Shown here one piece after another: positions 43,363 to 52,159 of a stretch of 64,000 nt of DNA; positions within the stretch are counted from its first letter, which is position 1; every line of letters starts with the position of its first letter. The notes under the pieces were generated by a model that saw nothing but the letters and a program-made list of their open reading frames with translations, made no database searches and was not told where the DNA came from. This stretch comes from RUG334 sp045599645 (GTDB lineage Bacteria; Muiribacteriota; Ozemobacteria; Ozemobacterales; Ozemobacteraceae): NCBI GenBank assembly GCA_045599645.1, contig JAZRWI010000111.1:78730-142729 (forward strand), read 5' to 3'. Position numbers and translations under genes: made by a program.

Positions 43363-45974
43363 CAAACTATTTATATGACATATTAGGAATGTTATTAACC
43401 TTCTTCCTGATAAGAATATTGTCTTTTTCAGCCGCTTTTCCTAATAACTTTGATAATATGTGGCACTTAGGCGGCCTTAACATATTTCCTCAGGCTGTCA
43501 TTACATGCTTATTAATTCTTGCAGCATACGTATTGTTCAGCTTTACAAAAAAGCTTGGCAAAGCCGAAGACAGAAGCAAAACAGCTTTCTTTGCCTATAT
43601 TGGCGTGTGTTACCTATTCCTAAGCCTTTTTACCAGAACCATTTTGAACATGCCATTCTCATATTTGTTTTTAATGCAGTATATGAAAATGAAATGTTCA
43701 ATAATCATTCCAAATCTGGTGCTGGATTTATTTTTTGAGCCTCCCTACTCCTTCTGGTTCCTTTTATTGATGGGAATAATTTTCTTTATCTGCAAAAAAC
43801 TAAACCATATTGAGTATGCTGTGCCGTTCTGGATAATTCCATTTTATTTCATAGAATGCCCGGCTAATGACGCCATAGTTACAATGCATTACTGCGGCTG
43901 CCTGATAGCACTTCTTGGCTTCAAATTCTCGAAGGGTAATTCCTCGATAATAATACAGTGTATTCAATTATTATTCTATGCAGGCTTTGCCATTTATCAC
44001 AACAAGGTTGGCAATAACCAGGCTCCGATCGCAAATATTGAATTGGAAATCATTGCATTATTTTTCATTCCAGGGCTGATTTTAACCTATAAAAGTATAA
44101 AAAGCAGAAATGAAGCAGCTATAGCCGCAACCTGGCTGATTCCTTGTCTGAACGGCTTTTTTACAATGCTGCCGCTGCTGCAGCTTCCGACTCAATATAA
44201 CCTCATCAGCATGATAGCCACAACATCCAGTCTGTTATTTGCCAGCAATATTGCTATTCCTGTGACAATCATTGCATTAATCTCTATAGTAGCAAACAGA
44301 ATTATTGCCGGTTCTGGGAAGCCTGTTTCCAGGATATTGTTTGCCGGAACAATAGTATTCTATATTGTAGACGGAATTTTATTCTATTACAGCCAGATGC
44401 GTCCAGATTACAATACGCTGAAATGGACGCTGACAATGAATGATATCGGCAAAACCACTGTAGCAACCTGTGCAGAATATTTCACTCCAGCAAGTTGCTT
44501 CATAATTATTCTTTGCCTGGCACTGACAATTGTTACTGCATTACAGAGTCGAAAAGTCATTCAAAAAACTCATGGATTCGCAAATTCCATGCTTATTCTA
44601 ATAATCGCAGCCCAGTTCAGTTCCATGCTGATGACTTTATCTATCAAATTACCTCAGGTAATGCGTGATCCATTCCAGGAAATGATAAGGACCTTACCTG
44701 CCTCAGAATTGTTTGAAAAACAAATGAGCCTTGATGAAATCCGCAATGGAATGCAAGAATGCATGAAGCCACTGCAGGAATACCCTGAAAATACAGCAAA
44801 GCCAGGTAATAAAACAAATGTTGTCCTCATCACTCTGGAATCTTTGCATTGGCGCTATCTGAACATGTTCGGAAATGCAACACCGACCTTCCCGTTGATG
44901 AGCAAACTGAAAGACAGAATGGAAATCTTTCCATTCATGTTTTCATGCTATCCGGAATCAACCTGCGGGGATTATGCTTTAATAAGCGGTCTCGTGCCAT
45001 ATAACCTTTCATTTTTAATGGAAAAAAACAATATCATTCATAAGACGCTGGTCAATGAATTGAAAAAAGCGGGCTATAATACAAGCATGTTCTCATCAGA
45101 AAGCGTTAATGATGGTTATCTGATAAATGTCACAAGAACCCTGCCCTTCGACCACTTCTTCCATTACAATTCATCAGATACAGAATACAAGCAGTATACC
45201 TGGAGCTGGGGCTATAAAGAAGAATTCACTGCAGCAAAGATTATTGAATACCTGAAGACCAAACCAGCTGAACAACCGTATTTTGTATGGTATAGAACGG
45301 TTTACCCCCACGCCCCCTACTCTGTATTCGACCAGAACAGTCTTGTTTTCCCGAAAAAGCCTTATAAAAAGGATTTTGTCACAGATTATAAAAATGCTCT
45401 TATCTACTTAGACAGGGTTCTGGCAGGTTTTATTGCTCAAATAGATGAATTAGACAGGAAAAACAACCAGAAAACAATAATATTCATGGTAGGCGATCAC
45501 GGTGAAGGCCTTGGAGAAGCGGATAACTATTATCAAAACGGCCACGGCATTCATATTACGCCACAACTGACCGCTGTTACATCCATTCTGATAAAGCCAA
45601 CCAGCGAAGGCCTGAAAGTAAATAAGAACATTTGCTCGCAAGTCGATGTTTTGCCGACAATCATGGACTATCTTGAGCTTCAACCAGCCATAAAACGTTT
45701 TGCCCAAGGGAATTCCCTTTTAAAGCCAATAAATACACTAAGGCCTGTTTATCTGGCTTCGATGTCTGATTATGCACTTGTTGAAAATGGGTATTACTTT
45801 GAATTCCCAGGCAAAGAAAATTACAATACAAAGATATATAAGCTTGGTCTGACAGATGATTTCAAACCGGCCTTCCAGCAGGTAACAAGCTGGAATGAAA
45901 AAGACATTCAGGCCAGACTTGAGAAAATACGCAGATTTTACAAGCTCCAACAGCAGCTTTTAAATAAACTATAA
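43359..45974 (+). CDS. LtaS-like membrane sulfatase-fold transferase, copy 2
   Basis: 871 residues, start ATGA overlapping the stop of copy 1 by four bases, so the two are translated together. Close paralogue of 40705-43362 along the whole length (for example ITLESLHWRYLNMFGNATPTFPL, YPESTCGDYALISG, MVGDHGEGLGEADN). All catalytic residues are kept, so both copies should be active. Divergence is largest in the membrane half, which could change lipid donor specificity. A heteromeric pair or two-step transfer is possible. No dedicated flippase or glycosyltransferase is adjacent. Confidence 0.85.
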   Translation: MTNYLYDILGMLLTFFLIRILSFSAAFPNNFDNMWHLGGLNIFPQAVITCLLILAAYVLFSFTKKLGKAEDRSKTAFFAYIGVCYLFLSLFTRTILNMPFSYLFLMQYMKMKCSIIIPNLVLDLFFEPPYSFWFLLLMGIIFFICKKLNHIEYAVPFWIIPFYFIECPANDAIVTMHYCGCLIALLGFKFSKGNSSIIIQCIQLLFYAGFAIYHNKVGNNQAPIANIELEIIALFFIPGLILTYKSIKSRNEAAIAATWLIPCLNGFFTMLPLLQLPTQYNLISMIATTSSLLFASNIAIPVTIIALISIVANRIIAGSGKPVSRILFAGTIVFYIVDGILFYYSQMRPDYNTLKWTLTMNDIGKTTVATCAEYFTPASCFIIILCLALTIVTALQSRKVIQKTHGFANSMLILIIAAQFSSMLMTLSIKLPQVMRDPFQEMIRTLPASELFEKQMSLDEIRNGMQECMKPLQEYPENTAKPGNKTNVVLITLESLHWRYLNMFGNATPTFPLMSKLKDRMEIFPFMFSCYPESTCGDYALISGLVPYNLSFLMEKNNIIHKTLVNELKKAGYNTSMFSSESVNDGYLINVTRTLPFDHFFHYNSSDTEYKQYTWSWGYKEEFTAAKIIEYLKTKPAEQPYFVWYRTVYPHAPYSVFDQNSLVFPKKPYKKDFVTDYKNALIYLDRVLAGFIAQIDELDRKNNQKTIIFMVGDHGEGLGEADNYYQNGHGIHITPQLTAVTSILIKPTSEGLKVNKNICSQVDVLPTIMDYLELQPAIKRFAQGNSLLKPINTLRPVYLASMSDYALVENGYYFEFPGKENYNTKIYKLGLTDDFKPAFQQVTSWNEKDIQARLEKIRRFYKLQQQLLNKL

Positions 45975-46084
45975 TTCAACCAAGTTTCTTTACATACGGC
46001 AGTCGGAAAATTATAATAATATAAGCTATTTATAAATTGTGACAATGTATGGATTTGCTTAGTGGGTGGTCAAAGCTAAGAAAA

Positions 46085-46180
46085 TCCCCCTTAGTCCCCC
46101 TTTAAGAAAGGGGGTTGAGGAGAGACAGCCCCTTTAAGAAAGGGGGTTTAGGAGAGACAGCCCCTTTTAGAAAGGGGGTA
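46085..46180. repeat. Three C5/G5 palindromic repeats upstream of the secreted unknown gene
   Basis: Three imperfect hairpins of the form CCCC(C)TTTAAGAAAGGGGG, separated by TT(T/G)AGGAGAGACAG, span 46096-46177. The same repeat type flanks the element remnant at 6150-6325. They end 24 bases before the ATG at 46204, so they could lie in its 5' leader or act as a processing or attenuation structure. Confidence 0.8.
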
Positions 46181-46203
46181 TAAATGGACGTAAGGAGTTA
46201 TTA

Positions 46204-47568
46204 ATGTTTAAGTCTTGCAAGCTAATATGTGTATTGGTAAGCCTTATGATGCTTTCTACAGCGGCTTACTGTCTGATGTCTCCTACAATTCAGAAGAACG
46301 GTTATTTTCAAGGCTTAAGCTCCTTTCAGGTAGCAAGCGCCAAGATAGATAACGAACTGGTAAGCGTCTGCCTGCCAACTCTGGAATTCAAGGATGAAGT
46401 AGATAAAAGCGCTATGCTTGAACAGATATCAGAAGCCATGAAGGCTCAGGACGCCATATTCCACCTTTATCATGACGGTCTTGGCAAGCCTAAGAAAACC
46501 AACGGCATGTTTTTCGCTTCAGATTTGTATTTAAAAGACCTGGACATGACCTATACCGGCTATATAAGAAGCCTTGGCTATAAATTCAAAATTTCCAAAA
46601 CTCCTGCATACGAAGATCCTGAATTATTACAGCAAACCTATACCACCCTTGAAGCCAAAAAGAATTATAAAGCAGTACAAAAAGCGAAAAATGAATCTGA
46701 AAAAGAATCTGAAGAAGACGTTAAACAAACTATTGATAAATCAAAGCTTCGCGTAACCACAGTTTATGATATGCTTCCGAAGGGTGTTATTCCACCTTCC
46801 ATCAGAAGCCAGCAGCTTAAGATAGCCTCAATCGTAAGCAATCTTAAATCAAGACCATATAAAACTGAAATCATTCAGCAGGACCCGCTCAGATGGGCTT
46901 CCGGTTATATGGGAATGCTTAACGACAAGGGTGAAATTGATATGGCCAAATGCGAAGGCCAGATTATAGATTTCATTATACGTGTTCCTGAAAAAGCAGG
47001 CTGGCTGACACCGGAAATGCTCAAGGAAATACAGAATACACCTTGTGAATACGTTCTTTCACGCTACAAAAACGGCTTAGAAGTTGTAGAAGGCACAAGA
47101 TACCTTCTTCACGACATTTATTTCGGAAAACTGAAACTGACATGGGAAGAATGGCTTGAAAAGCACGGTCTCAAGTGCCCTGAATTTGTTGAAAAGCCAG
47201 AATACGCCACAGGTGTTATTCCCATAGAAATTCACTCTGTTGACGGCATTTTAAAGTCATTAGACGCTCTCAGCGTATGTCAGGTCAACTTCACAGAAAA
47301 AAGCAACCTGGTTTTCCCACAGGAAATCATGAGAGTGTTCCCACCAAAACCAAAGCCAGCTAAGAAGCAGACCATGAAGTTTGTTAAAGCCTTTAATGAA
47401 GCTTATAAAGGCAAAAGCGTAACTGTTCACATCATGGTATGCCCTGATGGCAAGTCCTATACAGAACTTGGCCAAAAGCGCATTAAACGCATGATGTTCA
47501 ACGACACTCTTACAATGTTTGACGCCTGCGAACAGGAAATCATCAAAAAGATGGAAAAAGAAGAGTAG
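46204..47568 (+). CDS. Secreted protein of unknown function
   Basis: 454 residues, ribosome site AAGGAG. A signal peptide (LICVLVSLMMLSTAAYCL) precedes a mature region with no family I can name. Features: a short first domain (about 35-140), a charged low-complexity helix (KAKNESEKESEEDVKQ, about 158-178), then an alpha/beta-looking second half with two Trp-rich spots (PLRWASGYMG, LTWEEWLEKHG). Hydrophobic N-terminus ending in C could also be read as a lipoprotein, but the lipobox is poor. It follows three C5/G5 hairpins and is followed by a TIR element. Function not assignable. Confidence 0.75.
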   Translation: MFKSCKLICVLVSLMMLSTAAYCLMSPTIQKNGYFQGLSSFQVASAKIDNELVSVCLPTLEFKDEVDKSAMLEQISEAMKAQDAIFHLYHDGLGKPKKTNGMFFASDLYLKDLDMTYTGYIRSLGYKFKISKTPAYEDPELLQQTYTTLEAKKNYKAVQKAKNESEKESEEDVKQTIDKSKLRVTTVYDMLPKGVIPPSIRSQQLKIASIVSNLKSRPYKTEIIQQDPLRWASGYMGMLNDKGEIDMAKCEGQIIDFIIRVPEKAGWLTPEMLKEIQNTPCEYVLSRYKNGLEVVEGTRYLLHDIYFGKLKLTWEEWLEKHGLKCPEFVEKPEYATGVIPIEIHSVDGILKSLDALSVCQVNFTEKSNLVFPQEIMRVFPPKPKPAKKQTMKFVKAFNEAYKGKSVTVHIMVCPDGKSYTELGQKRIKRMMFNDTLTMFDACEQEIIKKMEKEE

Positions 47569-47628
47569 TTGAAGTCGGAAGTCAGAAGCCGAAAGTGTAG
47601 TCGCCCCTGCGATGCCTTCCTCCTTGTG

Positions 47629-47773
47629 GAGGCTGTCTGAAAACTCGATTTTATGCATTCGAAACAAGTTTCTTCTAAAATCAAAACCCTCCCTACCCTC
47701 CCTTAAAAAGGGAGGTTTTAGAAATCTACTGTACATCGGGATTTTTACAAATTTCTAGTTTTGGGACAATCTC
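47629..47773 (-). mobile_element. MITE-like TIR element, inverted orientation copy
   Basis: About 145 bases, from GAGGCTGTCTGAAAACTCGA to ...AGTTTTGGGACAATCTC. It is the reverse complement of the element at 63589-63734. The terminal inverted repeat is GA(A/G)GCTGTC then AAAACT. Flanks (CGCCCCTGCGATGCCTTCCTCC on the left and AAGGTGGATTCTGCGAAGC on the right) are in the same orientation as those around the 63589 copy, so the interior alone is flipped. No coding capacity. Confidence 0.75.
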
Positions 47774-47835
47774 TGTGGGGGAAGGTGGATTCTGCGAAGC
47801 AGAAGACGGATGAGGGAGTCCGCATGCTAGAAACT

Positions 47836-49812
47836 CTATACGAACATACTCATCAGCATGCTGACTACTGCGTAGTAAATCAGCAATGCAAAAATGTCGT
47901 TGCAGGATGTTACAAACGGGCCGGAAGCAACTGCCGGGTCTATCTTGAATTTGTTGAATATTATCGGAACAATGGCGCCGTATGTCGTTGAGAAGCTCAT
48001 GGTAGCCATCATAGCAATACCAACTGTCAATGACAGATAAATCGGGGCAATAGAAGCCATTCCTGAAGCGGCTACATCTACCGTTGCTGAAGCAACATTT
48101 GCGGTAAGCGTTGCAATATCTGCAGTAGCGGTAGCAATCGCATTGCTGGCGGCAGTAGCGGCTTCCGCAGCAGCCTCTTTGGCCGAGCTATTAATAAGAT
48201 AATTTGCCCAGGCACCAATAATAAAGCCACAGACAGAACCCATCAGCGCACCGGCTGCTATTTCCTTCCAAAGTCTCTTTAATATGTCAGAAAAGGATAA
48301 TTCAGAATCTAGAGACAACGCGCGTATTGCAAGGGTTGAAGCCTGAACACCGGCATTACCACCCATACCGCAAACAACCGGAACGAAGAATACCAATACA
48401 GCAACAGAATCAAAGGATGCCATAAAGTATTTCAATATGGCGCTTGATACGAAGCCCGTACAAAGTGTTATAAGCAGCCACGGCAATCTTGATTTACATG
48501 TCTGCAACGGAGAATCAGATTCCAATTCTTCATCAGAAGTACCAGCCATCTTCATGATGTCTTCGTTGGCTTCTTCTTCCATAACGTCAACGATATCGTC
48601 GATGGTGATAACCCCGATAATCTGTTTCTTTTCGTTTACAACAGGCAAAGCCATGTAGTCATACTTAGAAACAAGGGCTGCAGCTTCTTCCTGAGGAGTT
48701 GAGGCATCAACGGTAACGATATCCGTTTCCATTATGTCTGCAATCAATTCACTCGGATTAGCGCAGATAAGCTCTCTGATTGAAACAACGCCCTTCAGCC
48801 TGTCTTCGTCGTCGAGAACATACATGTAATAGATGTTGTCGATATCAGCAGCTACAAGCCTGATGTGGGCTATAGCATTTGCGACGGTAAAATCTTCATA
48901 AATAGAGATATATTCGGTGGTCATAATACCACCGGCAGTGAACTCGTCGTGTTCAAGCAGCTTTCTTACGTCGCTTGCCTCATCAAGATCCATGTGCTCA
49001 AGAATTTCCTTGGCACGATCCTTGTCGATATCCTGCAACAAGTCGGCAGCTTCGTCAGGGTCCATTTCCTCGATAATGTCAGATGCTGTTTCTGTATCGA
49101 GGTCTTCGATAATCTGAATCTGGGTTTCCGGGTCTGCTTCAGCGATTGCTTCTGCAGCAACGTCTTCATCCAGGTTTTCGATAACGCTGACTCTGTCGTC
49201 GTCGTTCAGTTCTTCGATAATGTCAGCCAGGTCGGCCGGGTGCATATTCTGCAGATTATCGGAGGTATCGTCTGTAGTAATACTTTCGAATTCGTCATCG
49301 AAGCCGATGATTCTTTCCCATTCTATTACTTCAGCCTTAAGATTATACTTGAACCATGAGCAAACTGTCTTGGCTACCGGAAAAAGGCCTAATCTTGTTA
49401 AAGCAGATTTAAGGCTTATATCAACACCGTAAACACGGATAATCTTGTTTCTATCACAAACAACGGCCAAATCATTGATTGTAATGTTTTTAACTTCAAC
49501 AGTATCAATGACCGGCTTATCCCACAAATCCTTGGCTGTAGGCTTTGAACTGTCTTTTATATAGACGGGAAGGTCGTTCAAATGGCCTTCAAGTTCGAAT
49601 TTTTCAAGAGTGAAGGTTTTGAAATACTTTAAAGAAACAACTTTATTTGTGTTAGAGTTGTAGTCGTGGACTATAGCCTGCTCGAAAAACAGTTGATGCC
49701 CGCGCAGTGCTAGTATGAAATCTGCAATCTCACCAGATTGTCTTCCTGCTCCACTGAATACCGGGGCGCCAATTAATTGCGTTAAAAAATAAATGGTCTG
49801 CGTCATAATCAT
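47836..49812 (-). CDS. mgtE: Magnesium transporter MgtE with N-terminal PRC-like extension
   Basis: 658 residues. A Mg2+ channel whose cytoplasmic MgtE_N and CBS domains close it at high magnesium. Here a ~190-residue extension with two PRC-barrel-like parts (TQTIYFLTQLIGAPVFSGAGR) comes first. The acidic MgtE_N superhelix (MHPADLADIIEELNDDDRV..., about 190-295), two CBS domains (about 300-425) and a five-helix channel (from about 450; VVCGMGGNAGVQASTLAIRAL) follow. Between two of the channel helices is an unusual ~45-residue Ala/Thr-rich insert. The start ATG (49812; a second at 49806) lies inside a separate short ORF (49730-49828) that has the stronger ribosome site. Confidence 0.92.
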   Translation of the reverse strand: MIMTQTIYFLTQLIGAPVFSGAGRQSGEIADFILALRGHQLFFEQAIVHDYNSNTNKVVSLKYFKTFTLEKFELEGHLNDLPVYIKDSSKPTAKDLWDKPVIDTVEVKNITINDLAVVCDRNKIIRVYGVDISLKSALTRLGLFPVAKTVCSWFKYNLKAEVIEWERIIGFDDEFESITTDDTSDNLQNMHPADLADIIEELNDDDRVSVIENLDEDVAAEAIAEADPETQIQIIEDLDTETASDIIEEMDPDEAADLLQDIDKDRAKEILEHMDLDEASDVRKLLEHDEFTAGGIMTTEYISIYEDFTVANAIAHIRLVAADIDNIYYMYVLDDEDRLKGVVSIRELICANPSELIADIMETDIVTVDASTPQEEAAALVSKYDYMALPVVNEKKQIIGVITIDDIVDVMEEEANEDIMKMAGTSDEELESDSPLQTCKSRLPWLLITLCTGFVSSAILKYFMASFDSVAVLVFFVPVVCGMGGNAGVQASTLAIRALSLDSELSFSDILKRLWKEIAAGALMGSVCGFIIGAWANYLINSSAKEAAAEAATAASNAIATATADIATLTANVASATVDVAASGMASIAPIYLSLTVGIAMMATMSFSTTYGAIVPIIFNKFKIDPAVASGPFVTSCNDIFALLIYYAVVSMLMSMFV

Positions 49813-49828
49813 CGCTGTCCTGATTCAT
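49730..49828 (-). CDS. Short Asp-rich leader ORF overlapping the mgtE start
   Basis: 32 codons in a different frame from mgtE, with ATG at 49828-49826 and TGA at 49732-49730. A very strong Shine-Dalgarno sequence (AAGGAGG, 10 bases upstream) serves this ATG, while mgtE has only AGGA. The peptide begins MNQDSDDYDAD, five Asp in eleven residues; the mgtE ATG at 49812 is inside that Asp run. In enterobacteria, acidic/Pro-rich leader peptides such as MgtL sense low Mg2+ by destabilising ribosomes; a similar role is inferred here. It may also be a chance frame, or mgtE may be translated from the upstream ribosome site by other means. Confidence 0.5.
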   Translation of the reverse strand: MNQDSDDYDADHLFFNAINWRPGIQWSRKTIW

Positions 49829-49918
49829 TAATTTACGCCCTCCTTCTAACTTTTTTGGGAAACATATTTTACTACCACTCAACCAAAATTTCACTACTTT
49901 TTTTTACTAAATATAAAC

Positions 49919-49943
49919 AGCCTCTTACCGCTCGGAAGAGGCT
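49919..49943 (-). terminator. Intrinsic terminator of the aroF-neuA-neuB-neuC operon
   Basis: AGCCTCTT (49919-49926) pairs with AAGAGGCT (49936-49943), with an additional CCG/CGG pairing in the loop, followed on the minus strand by GTTTATATTT. It lies 35 bases after the neuC stop. Confidence 0.8.
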
Positions 49944-49977
49944 TAAATAGAGAGATTCAAGATTATATTTGATTATC

Positions 49978-51144
49978 TTAAAAAGTATCTATATCGTAAA
50001 ACTTTTTCTTTAAATCAATTGGGTGCTTCAGGAAAGCTTTAATCAGGTGAACGGCTTTATCTGAGCTCTTTCCATCACCATTAGGATTTTTAGTCTTAGA
50101 AGCAATTTTTCTGAATCCAGGACTAAGAGCCTTAATAACGGCTTCACGAATTTCCTTCAGAACAGGCTGGCACTCTATGACTGAAGAAGCCATCAAGCGC
50201 CCCTTCTGTCTGTCACCTATGTTAATCGTAGGTATTTTGAAGGATGGCACTTCAATAAGCCCACTGGAAGAATTACCTATAACAAACTTAGCATGCTTTA
50301 CTGCGCTCAGGTATCTTTTCATTCCCAAAGAGTCGAACAGAAAGAAATTATCGTGCTTTGCGCAATATTCCGTAATAGCATTGTTGATTATTCTTCCGTC
50401 AGCATCGGCATTGGCCTTAGAAAAAATAAACTGCATATCCTTGAATTCGCTTAAAGCCTCAAGAAGAGTATTTATCTGCTGTTCTGCAGAGTTGTTTTCC
50501 AAAGTCACAGGGTGAAAGGTAGCAAAGGCATAATTGTCGCTTAGTTCGACACCAAGAGACTTAGAAAGCTCTTTTACACTTAAAAGCTTCGTCTCAAGAG
50601 CATTTTCAACCCCAAGAGCGCCTATGGCAAACACTCTTTCAGGGCTTTCACCAAGCTGAATTACCCTGTTCCTATATTCTTCAGTGCTTGTCAGATGCAG
50701 ATATGACATTTTAGTAATGGCATGACGATATGCATCATCAATAGCGCCTTCTGTGGCTTCACCACCAGCTATATGAATAACCGGTATCCTTGCATTGAAA
50801 GCCGCACAGGTAGCTGCCAGAGTTTCATAGCGGTCACCCAGAACCATAAAGGCATCAGGTTTATTATCTGCAAAATAGTCAGCTAAACCAATCATGGTCA
50901 AGCCCATACACTTAGACATTGCTGACGGTGTATCAGCACTTAACAGGGTTTCTATTTTCCTGTCTATTTTTATGCCATCTTCTTCTATTTCCTGGCAGGT
51001 CATTCCAAATTCAGGAGAAAGATGAGCAGCGGTAACAACTACCTTAACATCAAAATCGCCATCATTCATCAAAGCTTTGATGAGATTCTTCAGCAAACCG
51101 TATTCAGCGCGTGTAGCAGTTAATATAGCTATTGTCTTTTTCAT
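49978..51144 (-). CDS. neuC: Hydrolysing UDP-N-acetylglucosamine 2-epimerase (NeuC family)
   Basis: 388 residues. Converts UDP-GlcNAc (or a bacillosamine-type analogue) to free ManNAc-type sugar plus UDP, the first committed step of sialic or legionaminic acid synthesis. GT-B-like fold with TATRAEYGLLKNLIKAL near the start, VLGDRYETLAAT, IAGGEATEGAIDDAYRHAITKMS, FATFHPVTLENN and IGNSSSGLIEVPSF. Its start overlaps the neuB stop by 4 bases. Whether the sugar is Neu5Ac or legionaminic acid cannot be decided; no PseB/LegB dehydratase is seen here. Confidence 0.9.
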   Translation of the reverse strand: MKKTIAILTATRAEYGLLKNLIKALMNDGDFDVKVVVTAAHLSPEFGMTCQEIEEDGIKIDRKIETLLSADTPSAMSKCMGLTMIGLADYFADNKPDAFMVLGDRYETLAATCAAFNARIPVIHIAGGEATEGAIDDAYRHAITKMSYLHLTSTEEYRNRVIQLGESPERVFAIGALGVENALETKLLSVKELSKSLGVELSDNYAFATFHPVTLENNSAEQQINTLLEALSEFKDMQFIFSKANADADGRIINNAITEYCAKHDNFFLFDSLGMKRYLSAVKHAKFVIGNSSSGLIEVPSFKIPTINIGDRQKGRLMASSVIECQPVLKEIREAVIKALSPGFRKIASKTKNPNGDGKSSDKAVHLIKAFLKHPIDLKKKFYDIDTF

Positions 51145-52136
51145 AATTCTATAAGTTCATCCTCCAAAAAATCACGTTTGGCAGCCATTCCCAGAACTTC
51201 CTTCCACCTCATGGGTGAAATACCGTTACCCGGTCGTTTTGTAGTAATATTGTCGTCGGTGAAGATTTCTCCTGCCTTAATATTTCGCTTTGCTATTATG
51301 CTTTTGCGGGCTATTTCCTTGTTCTTTATTTCTGAAGTTGCGGGAATTTTGCTACCATTGCCTATTGCTTTCTCAACATTTCTTATGGCAGCAATCATAG
51401 CCTTCAATTCGTGGGGCTCAAGACTAGCCTTGTGGTCGGGGCCTTCCATGTTTTTATCAAGGGTAAAGTGCTTTTCGATGATTTCAGCACCCATAGCCAC
51501 TGCAGCAACAGGTATTTCAATTCCCAGTGTATGATCTGAATAGCCGACCTTTACACCGAAATGCTCCTTCATGGTAAGCATAGCCTTCAGATTAACATCC
51601 TCAAATGGTGCAGGATATTCTGTAGTGCAGTGCAGAAGGCTTATTTCACCGCAATTATTTTCTCTTAATACATTAATTGCCGCTTCAACCTCTTCCATGT
51701 CAGACATGCCCGTAGACATGATTATAGGCCAACCAGTCCTGGCTATTTTTACAAGAAACGGATAATTTGTGATTTCACCGGAAGGTATCTTCCAGAGCCC
51801 GCAGTCTAGCTTTGCTAAGAACTCCAAGCTTTCTTCTTCAAAGGGTGTTGATAAAAAGCCTATGCCTACCTTTTCGCAATAAGCCTTTAATTTTTTGAAA
51901 TCATCCTGCTTCAATGCCAGTTGCCTGAGCATGGAAAGCTGGCTTTCATCATTTGCTGTATTAGCTTTCTGGTATTCTGCCTTTGGAGCAAACTTTGAAA
52001 CCTCTAAGTCAGGGTTAAAGGTCTGGAATTTCACAATATCAGCGCCAGCAGCCTTGGCAGCGTCAATCAATTGATAGGCTATATTAATATCGCCATTGTG
52101 GTTTACACCTGCTTCAGCTATTACAAGTACTGACAT
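51141..52136 (-). CDS. neuB: N-acetylneuraminate (or related nonulosonate) synthase
   Basis: 331 residues. Condenses ManNAc-type sugar with phosphoenolpyruvate to give a nine-carbon acid. TIM-barrel domain with AEAGVNHNGDINIAYQLIDAAKAAGADIVKFQTF and STPFEEESLEF, SGEITNYPFL, YSDHTLGIEIPVAAVAMGAEIIEKHFTLDKNMEGPDHKASLEP. A C-terminal SAF/antifreeze-like domain (about 270-331) caps the active site. It sits between neuA and neuC. Like DAHP synthase, encoded two genes upstream, it uses PEP. Confidence 0.93.
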   Translation of the reverse strand: MSVLVIAEAGVNHNGDINIAYQLIDAAKAAGADIVKFQTFNPDLEVSKFAPKAEYQKANTANDESQLSMLRQLALKQDDFKKLKAYCEKVGIGFLSTPFEEESLEFLAKLDCGLWKIPSGEITNYPFLVKIARTGWPIIMSTGMSDMEEVEAAINVLRENNCGEISLLHCTTEYPAPFEDVNLKAMLTMKEHFGVKVGYSDHTLGIEIPVAAVAMGAEIIEKHFTLDKNMEGPDHKASLEPHELKAMIAAIRNVEKAIGNGSKIPATSEIKNKEIARKSIIAKRNIKAGEIFTDDNITTKRPGNGISPMRWKEVLGMAAKRDFLEDELIEL

Positions 52137-52159
52137 AACTGTTTCCTTTTTGTAGAGCT

